A stretch of DNA of 64,000 nt from Entomobacter blattae (GCF_014672835.1 NZ_CP060244.1:62001-126000), one strand, 5' to 3'; positions 52,933 through 62,668 are shown, numbered from the stretch's first letter. Program-made: numbers and translations. Notes: generated by a model not told the origin, from the sequence alone.

Positions 52933-53050
52933 TAAAGCCCATCGATAAAAAAATGTCTTTTTTTCGGCGAATAATTCCATATTTATAAAAACAATCAAAA
53001 AAAGCTCTTGCTCTTTTTCAAACCCTGCAGTACAAACCCTAACGGAAAAC

Positions 53051-53127
53051 GCACCCGTAGCTCAACTGGATAGAGCACCAGACTACGAATCTGGGGGTTA
53101 GAGGTTCGAGTCCTTTCGGGTGCGCCA
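53051..53127 (+). tRNA. tRNA-Arg (anticodon ACG)
   Basis: A 77-base cloverleaf: acceptor GCACCCG pairs with CGGGTGC, a D-arm with AGCTCAACTGGATAGAGC, anticodon loop CTACGAA giving ACG (modified to ICG, decoding CGU/CGC/CGA), T-arm GGTTCGAGTCC-like, and an encoded CCA. Single and isolated; no repeat of its 3' end is evident nearby. Confidence 0.95.
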
Positions 53128-53276
53128 GTATCCTCATGCAAAAGCCGTTATACCCTCTATTTCTGGGTTGCTCTCTACCCGTTCTGGACTACTTTTTACC
53201 CGCTTGAAACGTGCTTTTTTAATCCAGCCCTTTTTTTTCAAACGATCTGGTATTGACCAGCCTGGTTCTCGTTATG

Positions 53277-53762
53277 CTGAAGCCCCGCACTGCATCTTTC
53301 TCCGTTTCCTATGAAGATGATATTCTTCCGACCCTTGAAGCCCTGCTTGCTGAAGAAACAGATTTTATTGCCAATGCCGCCAACACGGCTGCCCTTTTGT
53401 TCGAATATCTCCCCAACATCAACTGGGTGGGATTTTACCTAATGAAAGATAACCAGCTTGTATTAGGCCCCTTTCAAGGAAAAGCAGCCTGTGTACGCAT
53501 TCCCCTAGGCAAAGGGGTCTGTGGCACAGCAGCCCAGAAAAAAGAAACTGTAATTGTTGATGATGTAAACCATTTTGAAGGCCATATCGCTTGCGATAGC
53601 GCCTCTCAATCAGAAATTGTAATTCCTTTAATAAAGAATAATACCGTCATTGGTGTTCTTGATATTGATAGCCCCCTCATCAAGCGCTTTTCTGAGCAGG
53701 ATAAAAACGGACTTGAAAAAGCGGCACAAATTTTTCTTCATTCGTTTCAAACCCTCTCTTAA
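53277..53762 (+). CDS. Free methionine-(R)-sulfoxide reductase (GAF domain)
   Basis: A single GAF domain protein of 161 residues. Members reduce free Met-R-sulfoxide using cysteines in AACVRIPLGKGVCGTAA and GHIACDSASQSEI, both present here with three Cys at family positions. It protects free methionine and gives oxidative stress tolerance. The start is taken at ATG 53277; a TTG 24 bases upstream is open. Cytoplasmic. It stands alone after tRNA-Arg. Confidence 0.85.
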   Translation: MKPRTASFSVSYEDDILPTLEALLAEETDFIANAANTAALLFEYLPNINWVGFYLMKDNQLVLGPFQGKAACVRIPLGKGVCGTAAQKKETVIVDDVNHFEGHIACDSASQSEIVIPLIKNNTVIGVLDIDSPLIKRFSEQDKNGLEKAAQIFLHSFQTLS

Positions 53763-53907
53763 TGGCCCTTTCCTCATGGAAGGGAAAGCGTTTATAGTCC
53801 ATACGACCCCTTTCCCAACCCCTTCGTCTAACAAGCATTTGACACCCCGTTAGGAATTTTCATACACTCCTTTCCTGTGAACTTTAAGGGATTTTCATGA
53901 GGTTTGA

Positions 53908-54282
53908 ATGGAAAGACATATCCTTGTATTAGAAGATGAAGAAGAAATTAGCACCTTAATCACTATTATCCTCTCTCATGCCGGCTTTCAGGTTTCATGT
54001 TTTCCAACCCTTCGCCAAGCCACGAACGCATTACAAAACCAGACCTTTTCCTTAGCGCTTATTGATGCGAACATGCCAGATGGCACTTCTTTTGATCTCA
54101 TAAAAATGCTGAAGAAAACGTCTTGTGAAGTTATTTTAATGAGTGGTAACCTTGAGTCCTTCCACTCCTTAAATTTTCAAGAATATCTTACCCTAGAAAA
54201 ACCTTTTCGTATCCAGAACTTACTTTCTGTTATTGAGCAGGCTGAAAAAAAACGGCCCACCTCGTCTCCTCTCTCCCCGTAA
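53908..54282 (+). CDS. Single-domain response regulator
   Basis: A 124-residue receiver domain with the acidic pair E9/D10/E11, phosphoacceptor D53 in LIDANMPDGT, and K98 in LEKPFR. It has no output domain, so it probably acts by binding a partner or as a phosphate sink. GAGG lies 5 bases before the start. No histidine kinase is in this window. The gene ends 18 bases from the convergent glycosyltransferase. Confidence 0.88.
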   Translation: MERHILVLEDEEEISTLITIILSHAGFQVSCFPTLRQATNALQNQTFSLALIDANMPDGTSFDLIKMLKKTSCEVILMSGNLESFHSLNFQEYLTLEKPFRIQNLLSVIEQAEKKRPTSSPLSP

Positions 54283-54300
54283 AAAACAGCCGAGATTCTC

Positions 54301-55791
54301 CTATCCCTTCAAGCATCCCATGGTCTTCTTCGCCTCATCTGTAATAGAAGGCGCTATGGCGACCTGATAAATCCTATAAGTTTCGGCAATTCGTCCTTGT
54401 TTTTGCCGGACCATAGTCCCTTGTAAGATTTTATCAGAAAAAATTCGTGAATCAGGGGGTTCTCTTCTTTTTATATTCTGAACGAAAAGTCCTTGTCCCC
54501 TTACCGTACAGGCAGAAAGCCTAAAATATTGCCAACGAGGATCAATCCCCACAACCTGGATGGCATGAGGAAGATAATAGGCCAGTTCTGCAGCATCACC
54601 ATAATCATCTGTGGCTATAAAAGCAGGCTGCCTTGCCGCTAATTGCATCGCCCATTCCTGCCATCCCCCCAGCTGTTTTAAACTGATATCAAATTTTCGG
54701 GGAATGGCCCAAACGGAATATCCTGCCTGAAGATAAACAGGAACAATCAGAAAAAGGGCCAAAAGACATGCCATGCGTGTGGCCTTCCACCCGATCATGG
54801 CTAATAAAACCACCCCAACAGGATAAACGACAGTTGGCCAGTTGGCTTGAACCCTATCTCCCAAAGCATGCTGAATAAAAACTATTATAGGGATGATCCC
54901 TAACCATAGTAACATTTTGTTCCCATCTCTCCCTTCAGCTTGCCTGCTGAAAGCGCGGGAAAAAGCAATACAAAACCCCATAAATAAAAGAGGTGTTATA
55001 AGACCTATCTGCCCCATAACAAGTTCAAAACTAAAACGAAGTGCATTTATGGGCGCCCAGTTTCCGGCCCGGCCGGCTTGCCTTGCCAGGCTTGCCCAAC
55101 CGTGCTGAGCATTCCATAAAAGGGTGGGAGAAAAGGCTATAATACTTACCAAAGCCCCACACCATGGCCAGGGTGTTTTTATATGCTGCCGTCCTACCCG
55201 AGTTAATAAACACCAACCTACCAACCCCATAATTAATAACGAGGCCGTATATTTACTATCCATGGCACAGCCGGCTACAAACCCTGTTACTATCCACCAA
55301 AAAGGGGTTGGCTTACCTCTCAGATGGCTACAGGCCCATACGAAAACACAAACAAAAAACAATAATGCCGTGTCAGGCGTTATGGTAACAGCCCCAATCC
55401 CCACAGCGAGAATGCTATTGTAGATGTAAATACAAGCAAGAGCGGACTTTGAAATACCAGACCCCTTCGAAAGGCCAACTTCCTTGAGCAACGGATTATG
55501 AAAACCCCTAACAGCTGACGCAAGAAATAGACTTCCCACAACCACAGAGAGCGGAGAAAGGAAGCGTATGCCCAAAAAGGTACTCCCCACACAATGCTCT
55601 CCCAACCAAATCCACAAAGCAACCATGAAAGGGTGATCCAAATACCCTAACGAGAGATGGCGTGCCCATACCCAGTAATACGCCTCATCCGGTGATAAAG
55701 GCATGATACTGGCCATATATAACCGTACGAGCGTGATACCAAGCACAAAGACACTACAGAAAAATACAGGGCGTTTCACTTGCGCGGCCAA
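54301..55791 (-). CDS. Membrane glycosyltransferase, GT39/ArnT-like
   Basis: A 496-residue polytopic membrane protein with about 10-12 hydrophobic segments and an N-terminal DEAYYWVWARHLSLGYLDHP motif of the dolichyl-phosphate-mannose-mannosyltransferase/ArnT (PMT_2) type. Such enzymes move sugars from polyprenyl-phosphate donors to lipid A or other envelope acceptors on the periplasmic face. It is the last gene of the lrp-GT2-GT39 unit. The start, TTG at 55791 or GTG at 55779, sits in a 16-bp tandem duplication. Confidence 0.85.
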   Translation of the reverse strand: MAAQVKRPVFFCSVFVLGITLVRLYMASIMPLSPDEAYYWVWARHLSLGYLDHPFMVALWIWLGEHCVGSTFLGIRFLSPLSVVVGSLFLASAVRGFHNPLLKEVGLSKGSGISKSALACIYIYNSILAVGIGAVTITPDTALLFFVCVFVWACSHLRGKPTPFWWIVTGFVAGCAMDSKYTASLLIMGLVGWCLLTRVGRQHIKTPWPWCGALVSIIAFSPTLLWNAQHGWASLARQAGRAGNWAPINALRFSFELVMGQIGLITPLLFMGFCIAFSRAFSRQAEGRDGNKMLLWLGIIPIIVFIQHALGDRVQANWPTVVYPVGVVLLAMIGWKATRMACLLALFLIVPVYLQAGYSVWAIPRKFDISLKQLGGWQEWAMQLAARQPAFIATDDYGDAAELAYYLPHAIQVVGIDPRWQYFRLSACTVRGQGLFVQNIKRREPPDSRIFSDKILQGTMVRQKQGRIAETYRIYQVAIAPSITDEAKKTMGCLKG

Positions 55792-55808
55792 TCACTTGCG
55801 CGGCCAGA
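55777..55808. repeat. 16-bp tandem duplication at the gene junction
   Basis: CACTTGCGCGGCCAAT-like units occur twice in a row over the stop of the GT2 gene and the start of the GT39 gene. Without the second copy the genes would overlap by GTGA (stop of one, GTG start of the next). Confidence 0.8.
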
Positions 55809-57027
55809 TAAAAAAACGAGACCCAATATAAAGGGCGATAGTTTGGCAGAAAAACATTAGCACCCGACCGCTGTAAGAATCCGGAAACTCTATGGTTTCC
55901 GTTGCCCAGAGGGGTGAAAAATAACTCAGAACAGCACAGACGATAAAAAAGACACTCCACCCCCATAGCTTGAACTTTTTTTGCTGGGAGTCATAAAATG
56001 TGACATAATTATTAAAAAAATAGGCTATGAGAAGAGCTCCAAAAATTCCCACGCCATACAATAAGCTTTCAGATGCTGTATGATTTTCCCCAGTTTGAAA
56101 ATAACCAGTCTGCAAATTCTGCAAATAGAGAGAAGCCAATAAAAAAGTGGGGACCATACTCCCTAAAAAAATGAGAAATTTCAGGGGAAAATACCGGCCT
56201 ATCCTATTTTCTATCACCATAAAAAAGAAAGCAGCCAGAACTGAAAAATCAAGCTTACTTTGCCCTGCCACCCTTTCTTTAAAGATAACGGGCAATTCTT
56301 TTATCCGCACCGAGGCAGGAAGGATCATGACCACATCTAACAAAATCTTAAACCCATGCCCAGAAAGCTTAGAGGCTACTGCCAAAAATAAGGAGCGCCT
56401 CATGGCAAAAAAACCACTCATCGGGTCCGTCAAGGAAATGGACAATAATTTTTGAGCGAATGTAACCCCCAGCTGCGAAAAAAAGTGCCTGTGCGGCCCA
56501 CTCAGACCAGCGGCATTCCCACCTTCTAGGTAACGGCTAGCTACGACGATATCGCACACATCGTTCACTATGAGGCTATAAAACGCTGGAATACGGGTTT
56601 CATCATGCTGCAAATCCCCGTCCATCACCACAACAATCTCGGCAGAAGAAGACAAGATCCCTTCTATGACTGCTGTGGATAGCCCTCTACGGCCAATACG
56701 GCATATTCCCCTTATATGGCTGTTAGCCTGGGCTATTCTCTCTATTTCCCGATAGGTTCCATCAGGAGAAAAGTCATCAACAAAAACAGCTTCCCAACTG
56801 ATACCTTTCAGCGTTTTTTCAAGTTTTTCAACCAGCAGGCTTACATTTTCTTTTTCGTTATAACACGGTATAATAACACTTAACCGTGGGCCTGTCTTAG
56901 CGGTGAGGCGTTCAGAAGAATGAATAGGCGTGCTAAGAGAAGGCATCCCCTCTGATCGTTTCAAATCTTTTCTATTCCCTCCAGCCTTGCACCATATAAT
57001 TTTTTTATCCCACCCTATTTTAGCCAC
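55792..57027 (-). CDS. Glycosyltransferase family 2 with GtrA-like membrane domain
   Basis: A 411-residue protein. Residues about 50-270 form a GT2 polyprenol-phosphate sugar transferase with IIPCYNEKENV, VDDFSPDGT and VMDGDLQHD (DXD) motifs; residues about 280-405 are a membrane GtrA-like part. This DPM1-like type makes polyprenyl-phosphate sugar, the donor used by ArnT/GT39 enzymes, and it sits directly upstream of such an enzyme, so the two form a pathway. Start GTG 2 bases after the lrp stop; an ATG at 56946 is an alternative. Confidence 0.88.
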   Translation of the reverse strand: MAKIGWDKKIIWCKAGGNRKDLKRSEGMPSLSTPIHSSERLTAKTGPRLSVIIPCYNEKENVSLLVEKLEKTLKGISWEAVFVDDFSPDGTYREIERIAQANSHIRGICRIGRRGLSTAVIEGILSSSAEIVVVMDGDLQHDETRIPAFYSLIVNDVCDIVVASRYLEGGNAAGLSGPHRHFFSQLGVTFAQKLLSISLTDPMSGFFAMRRSLFLAVASKLSGHGFKILLDVVMILPASVRIKELPVIFKERVAGQSKLDFSVLAAFFFMVIENRIGRYFPLKFLIFLGSMVPTFLLASLYLQNLQTGYFQTGENHTASESLLYGVGIFGALLIAYFFNNYVTFYDSQQKKFKLWGWSVFFIVCAVLSYFSPLWATETIEFPDSYSGRVLMFFCQTIALYIGSRFFIWPRK

Positions 57028-57029
57028 GC

Positions 57030-57497
57030 CTATTCTGGCAAGATATGTTGCTCACACGATGTACGAACAGTCTGAAAAGTCTGAACACGGCTTACGTTCT
57101 GGGCCTCTGTTAATTTTCTTGTTAAGTCATTTTCATGCATAACATCACGCGCCACAAGCCTGAGTAAAAAATCGCTTCCCCCCCGAATCATATGACATTC
57201 CTGTAATTCTGGCCATTGGGCTACCTCATTTTCAAAGGCGTGCAAGGCATTTTCACTTTGGCTATTGAGCCCTACAAGGGCAAAAAAGGTAATGGGCCAA
57301 CCCAATATAACCGGGTCTACACTAGCATGATACCCTTTTATAACCCCAGCTTCTTCCAAACGGCGCACCCTTCTTAAGCAGGGGGGAGCAGAAATTTTAA
57401 CCCGCTTTGCCAGCTCAACATTTGTTATACGGCCATCAGCTTGAAGTTCTGCTAGAATTTTACGGTCAATTGTATCCAGCTCTATAGCCGTTCTCAT
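57030..57497 (-). CDS. Lrp/AsnC family transcriptional regulator
   Basis: A 155-residue regulator with an N-terminal helix-turn-helix (LDTIDRKILAELQADGRITN and ELAKRV) and a C-terminal RAM (ligand-binding) domain. Typically binds amino acids and forms octamers. It is divergent from trxB and next to it, as in many alphaproteobacteria where lrp-trxB-lysR are kept together, so it may respond to redox or amino acid status. It also leads the glycosyltransferase genes. Confidence 0.9.
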   Translation of the reverse strand: MRTAIELDTIDRKILAELQADGRITNVELAKRVKISAPPCLRRVRRLEEAGVIKGYHASVDPVILGWPITFFALVGLNSQSENALHAFENEVAQWPELQECHMIRGGSDFLLRLVARDVMHENDLTRKLTEAQNVSRVQTFQTVRTSCEQHILPE

Positions 57498-57679
57498 TCT
57501 TGATACCTTATCGATCTAAGATTAAGTTCTATATTATACTATCAGGTTATACTGACTATCTTTGCATTTAATAATAAGCAAAAGTTATCTTTCAAATACA
57601 CCCTTTCCGACTTGCTATATAACACTTTTTTTCTCTACTTCTATATGCAAAACACTTAAACCAGATAACGGAATATATT

Positions 57680-58654
57680 ATGAGCGAAAACACCATTTTC
57701 ACAGATGTCCTTATCATTGGTGCAGGCCCAGCAGGCTATACAGCAGCAATCTATGCGGCTCGTGCCAACCTCAAACCTGTTCTTGTGGCAGGGTTGCAAC
57801 CAGGCGGCCAGCTTATGATTACCACTGAGATTGAGAATTTTCCTGGTTTTGCCAACCCCATACAGGGCCCATGGCTTATGCAACAAATGCAAGAACAGGC
57901 CGAAAATGTTGGGGCAAAAATTGAATATGACATCATCACCCAATGTCATTTGAAGCAAAATATTCTTGAAGGCCGCCCTTTTCAGCTTGTAGGAGATTCG
58001 GGAACCCACTATCAGGCTAAAAGTGTCATCATAGCCACGGGTGCCCAAGCTCGCTGGCTGGGGCTTAAATCTGAAACACGCTTGCAAGGGGCTGGCGTTT
58101 CTGCATGTGCGACGTGTGATGGATTTTTCTTTAAAGGCAAGGAAGTTGCTGTCGTCGGTGGCGGCAATACTGCAGTGGAAGAAGCACTCTACCTAACCCA
58201 CCATGCTGATAAAGTTACCCTTATCCATAGAAGAGACAGTTTAAGGGCTGAAAAGATCCTGCAGGATCGCCTTTTTGCCAATTCAAAAATCTCGGTTCTG
58301 TGGAACTCCACTGTTGAAGAGGTTCTTGAAGATACCAACTCGCGCGTGGTCAGTGGGGTGAGAGTACACAACAGCCAAACCAACACAACCACCACACTCC
58401 CTCTTGATGGGGTGTTTATTGCGATTGGCCATACCCCGAACACTCAACTCTTCCAAAAACAGGTCGAGCTGGATTCAGAAGGCTATATCATCACCACTCC
58501 TGGAACCACCCAAACCTCTCTTCCAGGAGTATTTGCAGCAGGAGATGTTCAAGATAAAACATACCGGCAAGCGATAACCGCTGCAGGTACAGGGTGCATG
58601 GCAGCTTTAGAGGCCGAACGGTTTTTAGCAACCATTCACCATGTTTTTGCATAG
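57680..58654 (+). CDS. trxB: Thioredoxin-disulfide reductase
   Basis: TrxB passes electrons from NADPH through FAD to thioredoxin. The 324-residue protein has GAGPAG (residues 14-19), the redox pair C143 and C146 in CATCDG, the GGGNTA NADPH site and a C-terminal FAD segment FAAGDVQDKTYRQ. Standard low-molecular-weight type. It is likely divergent from lrp and followed by a LysR gene. It would feed the BCP peroxiredoxin in this window. Confidence 0.96.
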   Translation: MSENTIFTDVLIIGAGPAGYTAAIYAARANLKPVLVAGLQPGGQLMITTEIENFPGFANPIQGPWLMQQMQEQAENVGAKIEYDIITQCHLKQNILEGRPFQLVGDSGTHYQAKSVIIATGAQARWLGLKSETRLQGAGVSACATCDGFFFKGKEVAVVGGGNTAVEEALYLTHHADKVTLIHRRDSLRAEKILQDRLFANSKISVLWNSTVEEVLEDTNSRVVSGVRVHNSQTNTTTTLPLDGVFIAIGHTPNTQLFQKQVELDSEGYIITTPGTTQTSLPGVFAAGDVQDKTYRQAITAAGTGCMAALEAERFLATIHHVFA

Positions 58655-58782
58655 CTCTTCCCCAATCCCTTAAAAAAAAACACACTTTATAACCTATATA
58701 TGAACTATATTTTTTTACGATTTGTATGATAAATAGTCACGATAAGACCAATAAATATAAACAAACAAAGGTATAATAGTGA

Positions 58783-59667
58783 ATGGATTGGGATAAACTC
58801 CGTATTTTTCATACAGTGGCACAGGCAGGCTCTTTTACCCATGCAGGCGATCTGCTTAACCTGAGCCAATCTGCTGTATCTCGACAGATCTCGGCTTTGG
58901 AGGAGTCTCTTAAACTCCCCCTTTTCCATCGTCATGCCCGTGGCTTACTTTTAACCGAGCAGGGAGAACTACTCAACAAAACCGTTCAAGATGTCTTTGC
59001 AAAACTGGCCATGACAGAGGCGCTTCTTTCAGAAAGTAAAGAAAAAACCCAAGGCCATCTCACCATTACCACCACGACTGGGTTTGGCAGTGCGTGGCTT
59101 GCAAAGCATATTGCACGCTTTTTAAAAACCCACCCTGATATCACGCTCTCCCTCATTCTGGACGATAATGACCTTAATCTTAGTATGCGTGAAGCCGATG
59201 TGGCTATAAGAATGCACCCGCCCCATCAGTCAGACCTTATCCAAAGGCATATCGCTGATATATCCTTGCCACTCTTCTCGTCTACCGAATATCTCTCTAC
59301 CTATGGCGAGCCCAAAACCCTGGAAGATCTTGATAAACACAAAATTATCCTTTTTGGTGGCCATGATAAACCTGTACCCCATGTCAACTGGTTGCGTTCT
59401 GCTGGTTTGCCCTCGGGGCAGCAACGTAAAGCTACACTTGAGGTTAACAACCTTATTGCCATTGCCTCTGCCATTGTTTCTGGAATGGGCATTGGCGCTC
59501 TACCCCAGTATATCTATTCCAGTTTTCCTGACATGGTGCCCATCCTGCCAGATGTTAAAACCCCAACCATTAACACCTATTTTGTGTATCCAGAAGAATT
59601 GAAGGCCTCTAAAAAAATCGCTCTGTTCCGGGACTTTCTGATTGAAGAACTCAAACAAAAACCCTAG
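58783..59667 (+). CDS. LysR family transcriptional regulator
   Basis: A 294-residue LysR protein with the N-terminal MDWDKLRIFHTVAQAGSFTHAG region and winged helix, followed by a substrate-binding-like effector domain. Placed directly after trxB, an order common in alphaproteobacteria. No RBS stands out at the start. The function is probably control of trxB-linked redox genes, which is inferred. Confidence 0.85.
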   Translation: MDWDKLRIFHTVAQAGSFTHAGDLLNLSQSAVSRQISALEESLKLPLFHRHARGLLLTEQGELLNKTVQDVFAKLAMTEALLSESKEKTQGHLTITTTTGFGSAWLAKHIARFLKTHPDITLSLILDDNDLNLSMREADVAIRMHPPHQSDLIQRHIADISLPLFSSTEYLSTYGEPKTLEDLDKHKIILFGGHDKPVPHVNWLRSAGLPSGQQRKATLEVNNLIAIASAIVSGMGIGALPQYIYSSFPDMVPILPDVKTPTINTYFVYPEELKASKKIALFRDFLIEELKQKP

Positions 59668-59710
59668 ACCAAACAATGCTTTACGAATATAAAACCTTTA
59701 TAGCTGCTTG

Positions 59711-61162
59711 TTATAATCTGTTATAGTGGTCATCAAAACGAACGATATCATCTTCCCCCAAGTAATGACCGGACTGAATTTCAATCATAACCAAGGGGAG
59801 ATCACCTGCATTTTCAAGCCGATGCAAACACTCAAAAGGAATATAAATACTCTCATTTTCCTTAAGCAATATCTCTTTTGTACCCTGGGTTACCTTGGCA
59901 AGACCTTGCACAACAACCCAATGTTCTGCCCTATGGAAATGTTTTTGTAGAGAAAGCTTCGCCTCTGGCCAGACAACAAGCTTCTTCACCTGAAAACGCT
60001 CCCCTAAAGCCAGCTGCTCATAATATCCCCAAGGGCGATACATTCGGTTATGCAAACGTGCCTGGCTAAGCCCCCTTTTTTCTATTCGCTCCACTATCTC
60101 CTTAACTTGCTGGGCTTTGGCTTTGTCCATAACCAAGGTTGCATCGCCAGTATTGACCACAACAAGATTTTCAACCCCAAGAAGAACTGTCAAATGGTTT
60201 TCAGATCGAACGTAGGAATTTTTCGTATCCAGAAGCTCTACCACACCGATGCCGACATTTCCATCGGCATCCTTACGGCCTATATCCCATAAAACGTCCC
60301 AGCTCCCTACATCCGACCAGCCAAAATCAGCCGGTATGACAACGGATTTTTTTGTTTTTTCCGCAATGGCATAATCAATTGAAATATGAGGGGCAGACTT
60401 AAACGAATTTTCTTCCAGACGAATAAAATCCAAATCCACGTGCTGTCTGTCGACAGACTGTTTGACGGCTTGAAGCAAGGTAGGGGTGTATAGCGCCATC
60501 TCCGCTATGAGCGTACTAGCTTTACAAACAAAAATGCCTGCATTCCACAGATATTGCCCCGTTTGGAGATATTTCTCAGCCTGGGCCTTATCAGGTTTTT
60601 CGTAAAAACCCTTAATATGATAGACATTTTCTATAGCTGTTAACGGCTGACCGGCACATATATAGCCATAGCCTGTTGCCGGTTTATCTGGCTTTATACC
60701 AAATGTTACGAAATACCCTTCTTCTGCTGCCTTGATACCTGGTTCTACCACTTCTATAAAACGCTCTACATCCCCAATCGCAGCATCTGCCGCCATGACC
60801 AACATAACAGTTTCTGGGTCTGAGTTTGCAAGAAAGCAAGCAGCAGCAGCCATAGCGGGAGCAGAATTGCGCCCTTCTGGCTCAAGAATAATAGTGGAGT
60901 GCTCAACGCCAACTTCTCTGAGTTGCTCAGCCACTAAAAAGCGGTGCTCTTGATTACAAACGATAAGGGGAGAAGCAAAACCTTGTTTGCAGGTTCTTAG
61001 CACCGTTTCCTGCAACAAAGTTTTTTCTGTAACCAAAGGCCATAATTGTTTTGGAAAGCTCGCACGCGAAACGGGCCACAACCGCGACCCTGCCCCCCCT
61101 GATAGCACGACAGGAACCGGCTTTGACTGATTTTTTTGCTTTATGACAGCACCACTATCCAT
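59711..61162 (-). CDS. Mannose-1-phosphate guanylyltransferase/mannose-6-phosphate isomerase
   Basis: A 483-residue bifunctional protein. The N-terminal nucleotidyltransferase domain has VVLSGGAGSRLWPVSRASFP and makes GDP-mannose; the C-terminal cupin domain has RPWGYYEQLALGERFQVK and KHFHRAEHW and acts as isomerase. Such AlgA/CpsB/ManC enzymes feed polysaccharide or LPS synthesis. It fits the nearby glycosyltransferases, although it is a separate unit. It follows a 78-residue gene by 26 bases. Confidence 0.92.
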   Translation of the reverse strand: MDSGAVIKQKNQSKPVPVVLSGGAGSRLWPVSRASFPKQLWPLVTEKTLLQETVLRTCKQGFASPLIVCNQEHRFLVAEQLREVGVEHSTIILEPEGRNSAPAMAAAACFLANSDPETVMLVMAADAAIGDVERFIEVVEPGIKAAEEGYFVTFGIKPDKPATGYGYICAGQPLTAIENVYHIKGFYEKPDKAQAEKYLQTGQYLWNAGIFVCKASTLIAEMALYTPTLLQAVKQSVDRQHVDLDFIRLEENSFKSAPHISIDYAIAEKTKKSVVIPADFGWSDVGSWDVLWDIGRKDADGNVGIGVVELLDTKNSYVRSENHLTVLLGVENLVVVNTGDATLVMDKAKAQQVKEIVERIEKRGLSQARLHNRMYRPWGYYEQLALGERFQVKKLVVWPEAKLSLQKHFHRAEHWVVVQGLAKVTQGTKEILLKENESIYIPFECLHRLENAGDLPLVMIEIQSGHYLGEDDIVRFDDHYNRL

Positions 61163-61188
61163 AAGGAGTCCAACCTCATTCCTAAACC

Positions 61189-61425
61189 TTAGCTAAAAGG
61201 CTTATGGAGCCTTTCTATGAGTCTTTTTAAAAAGCCGTTCTTTTTATTTTTCTGCTCTAAGCGATTCTGATAATTATCCTGAATTTTCTGCTCTTCCCGC
61301 TGCCTCTGTTTCTTTTGTTCCATCCATTTTTCGAGGCTTACCCCTGCTTTTGCAGCCCTTCGTGCTTCATAAGCCCTTTGACTTTCAGAAAGTCCCTCCT
61401 CTCCTCTGCCTATTGCCCCTTTCAT
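61189..61425 (-). CDS. Small charged protein, unknown function
   Basis: A 78-residue protein rich in Lys, Glu, Arg and Gln, probably helical or disordered (KKQRQREEQKIQDNYQNRLE). A strong GGAGG lies 5 bases before the ATG, which supports it as a real gene. No family is recognised. It is directly upstream of the guanylyltransferase gene and likely on the same transcript. Confidence 0.65.
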   Translation of the reverse strand: MKGAIGRGEEGLSESQRAYEARRAAKAGVSLEKWMEQKKQRQREEQKIQDNYQNRLEQKNKKNGFLKRLIERLHKPFS

Positions 61426-61592
61426 GATACCTCCACATTTCAGGAAACCATTATTAACAAAGCAAACTGAACCGTAGAAATTAGCACAGCTTTTTTACAG
61501 CCACCATAGTATACTAAGTGTTATTTACCGTATATGTTCTATCATGTATATTGTAACGATATTTTTAATAATAGTTTTTACAGGAGTTCCTT

Positions 61593-62207
61593 ATGCCTGG
61601 AGTATTAGTCCTTGTCCGACATGGACAAAGTGAATGGAATTTAAAAAACCTTTTTACCGGCTGGAAAAACCCAGATATTACAGAACAAGGTGAACAGGAA
61701 GCCCAGAAAACTGGCCAAATGCTGAAAAGCAAAAATGTTCATTTTGATGAAGCCTTTACATCAGACCTTAAGCGGGCCCAACATACAACTGACATCATTC
61801 TTTCCATCCTCGGGCAAGGTCATATCCCCATAACCCGTTCTCAAGCCCTAAACGAAAGAGATTATGGAGACTTAGCCGGTCTGAACAAAGATGATGCACG
61901 GAAAAAATGGGGTGAAGATCAGGTTCATATTTGGCGTCGCTCTTACGATGTCCCTCCCCCTGGAGGCGAAAGCCTAAAAGATACCGTTGCCAGAGTGCTT
62001 CCCTATTACATCCAGAACATTCTGCCAAAAGTTATGCAAGGGAAGAATATTTTAATTGGAGCACACGGGAACTCCCTCCGTGCATTAGTAATGGTGCTCG
62101 ACAGACTTACCCCTGAACAAATTACTAAGCTGGAAATTGGTACGGGCGAACCTTTCCTCTATAAACTGCGAAATGATACGACGGTAGAGAAAAAAGAAAC
62201 TTTCTAG
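61593..62207 (+). CDS. gpmA: 2,3-bisphosphoglycerate-dependent phosphoglycerate mutase
   Basis: The enzyme interconverts 3- and 2-phosphoglycerate in glycolysis. The 204-residue protein has the phosphohistidine motif RHGQSEWN (H10), ERDYGDLAG and [11 protein letters not shown] with the second catalytic His. It is shorter than the E. coli enzyme but standard for alphaproteobacteria. AGGAG precedes the start. A hairpin terminator follows at 62262. Confidence 0.94.
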   Translation: MPGVLVLVRHGQSEWNLKNLFTGWKNPDITEQGEQEAQKTGQMLKSKNVHFDEAFTSDLKRAQHTTDIILSILGQGHIPITRSQALNERDYGDLAGLNKDDARKKWGEDQVHIWRRSYDVPPPGGESLKDTVARVLPYYIQNILPKVMQGKNILIGAHGNSLRALVMVLDRLTPEQITKLEIGTGEPFLYKLRNDTTVEKKETF

Positions 62208-62261
62208 TTTTTCAAGCAACCGCCAAAACCTTTTAGCCTAGCGCCCAGTCTTTGCGCCAGT

Positions 62262-62292
62262 CTTTGAAAATTTTCATCTTTCAAAGTTTTTA
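62262..62292 (+). terminator. Terminator after gpmA
   Basis: CTTTGAAA/TTTCAAAG stem (62262-62269 and 62279-62286) with five Ts directly behind. A duplicated CAGTCTTTG segment and a second hairpin (62350-62371) lie nearby; the second may serve ihfB. Confidence 0.75.
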
Positions 62293-62389
62293 TGAGATAT
62301 CGACTTTTCGAAAAATTCTAAAAGACTGGGTATTTTTTAGGGGACCTCCCTTGGAAAGTTGTTTTTCCAAGACCTATTTTCCGAAAAAA

Positions 62390-62668
62390 TTATTTATTAA
62401 TCCTGTTTTTAAGCTCTTTACCAGATCTAAAAGCAGGAATATTTTTGGCTGCAACCTCAACCTGCTCACCCGTTTTCGGGTTACGGCAAATACAGGCATT
62501 CCGTTTTTTGACACTAAATGTCCCAAACCCCCGTAATTCAATACGATGCCCTCGCGCTAAGGCGACAACCATATCATCAAAAACGATGGAAACTATCCTT
62601 TCCACATCCTTTAACATAAGATGTGGGTTCTCTTCAGCCAACGCTGCCACTAATTCAGAGCGGATCAT
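62390..62668 (-). CDS. ihfB: Integration host factor subunit beta
   Basis: IHF bends DNA and helps transcription, replication and phage integration. The true start is MIRSELVAALAEENPHL at 62668 (92 residues); a frame running into sppA is not real. The beta-arm has RNPKTGEQVEVAAKNIPAF and the DNA-contact GHRIELRGFGTFS segment is present. It is 22 bases after sppA, as usual in alphaproteobacteria. Confidence 0.93.
   Translation of the reverse strand: MIRSELVAALAEENPHLMLKDVERIVSIVFDDMVVALARGHRIELRGFGTFSVKKRNACICRNPKTGEQVEVAAKNIPAFRSGKELKNRINK

Noticed and set aside
53051-53127. tRNA-Arg as a possible integration site.
   Set aside because: No repeat of its 3' end and no mobile genes nearby.
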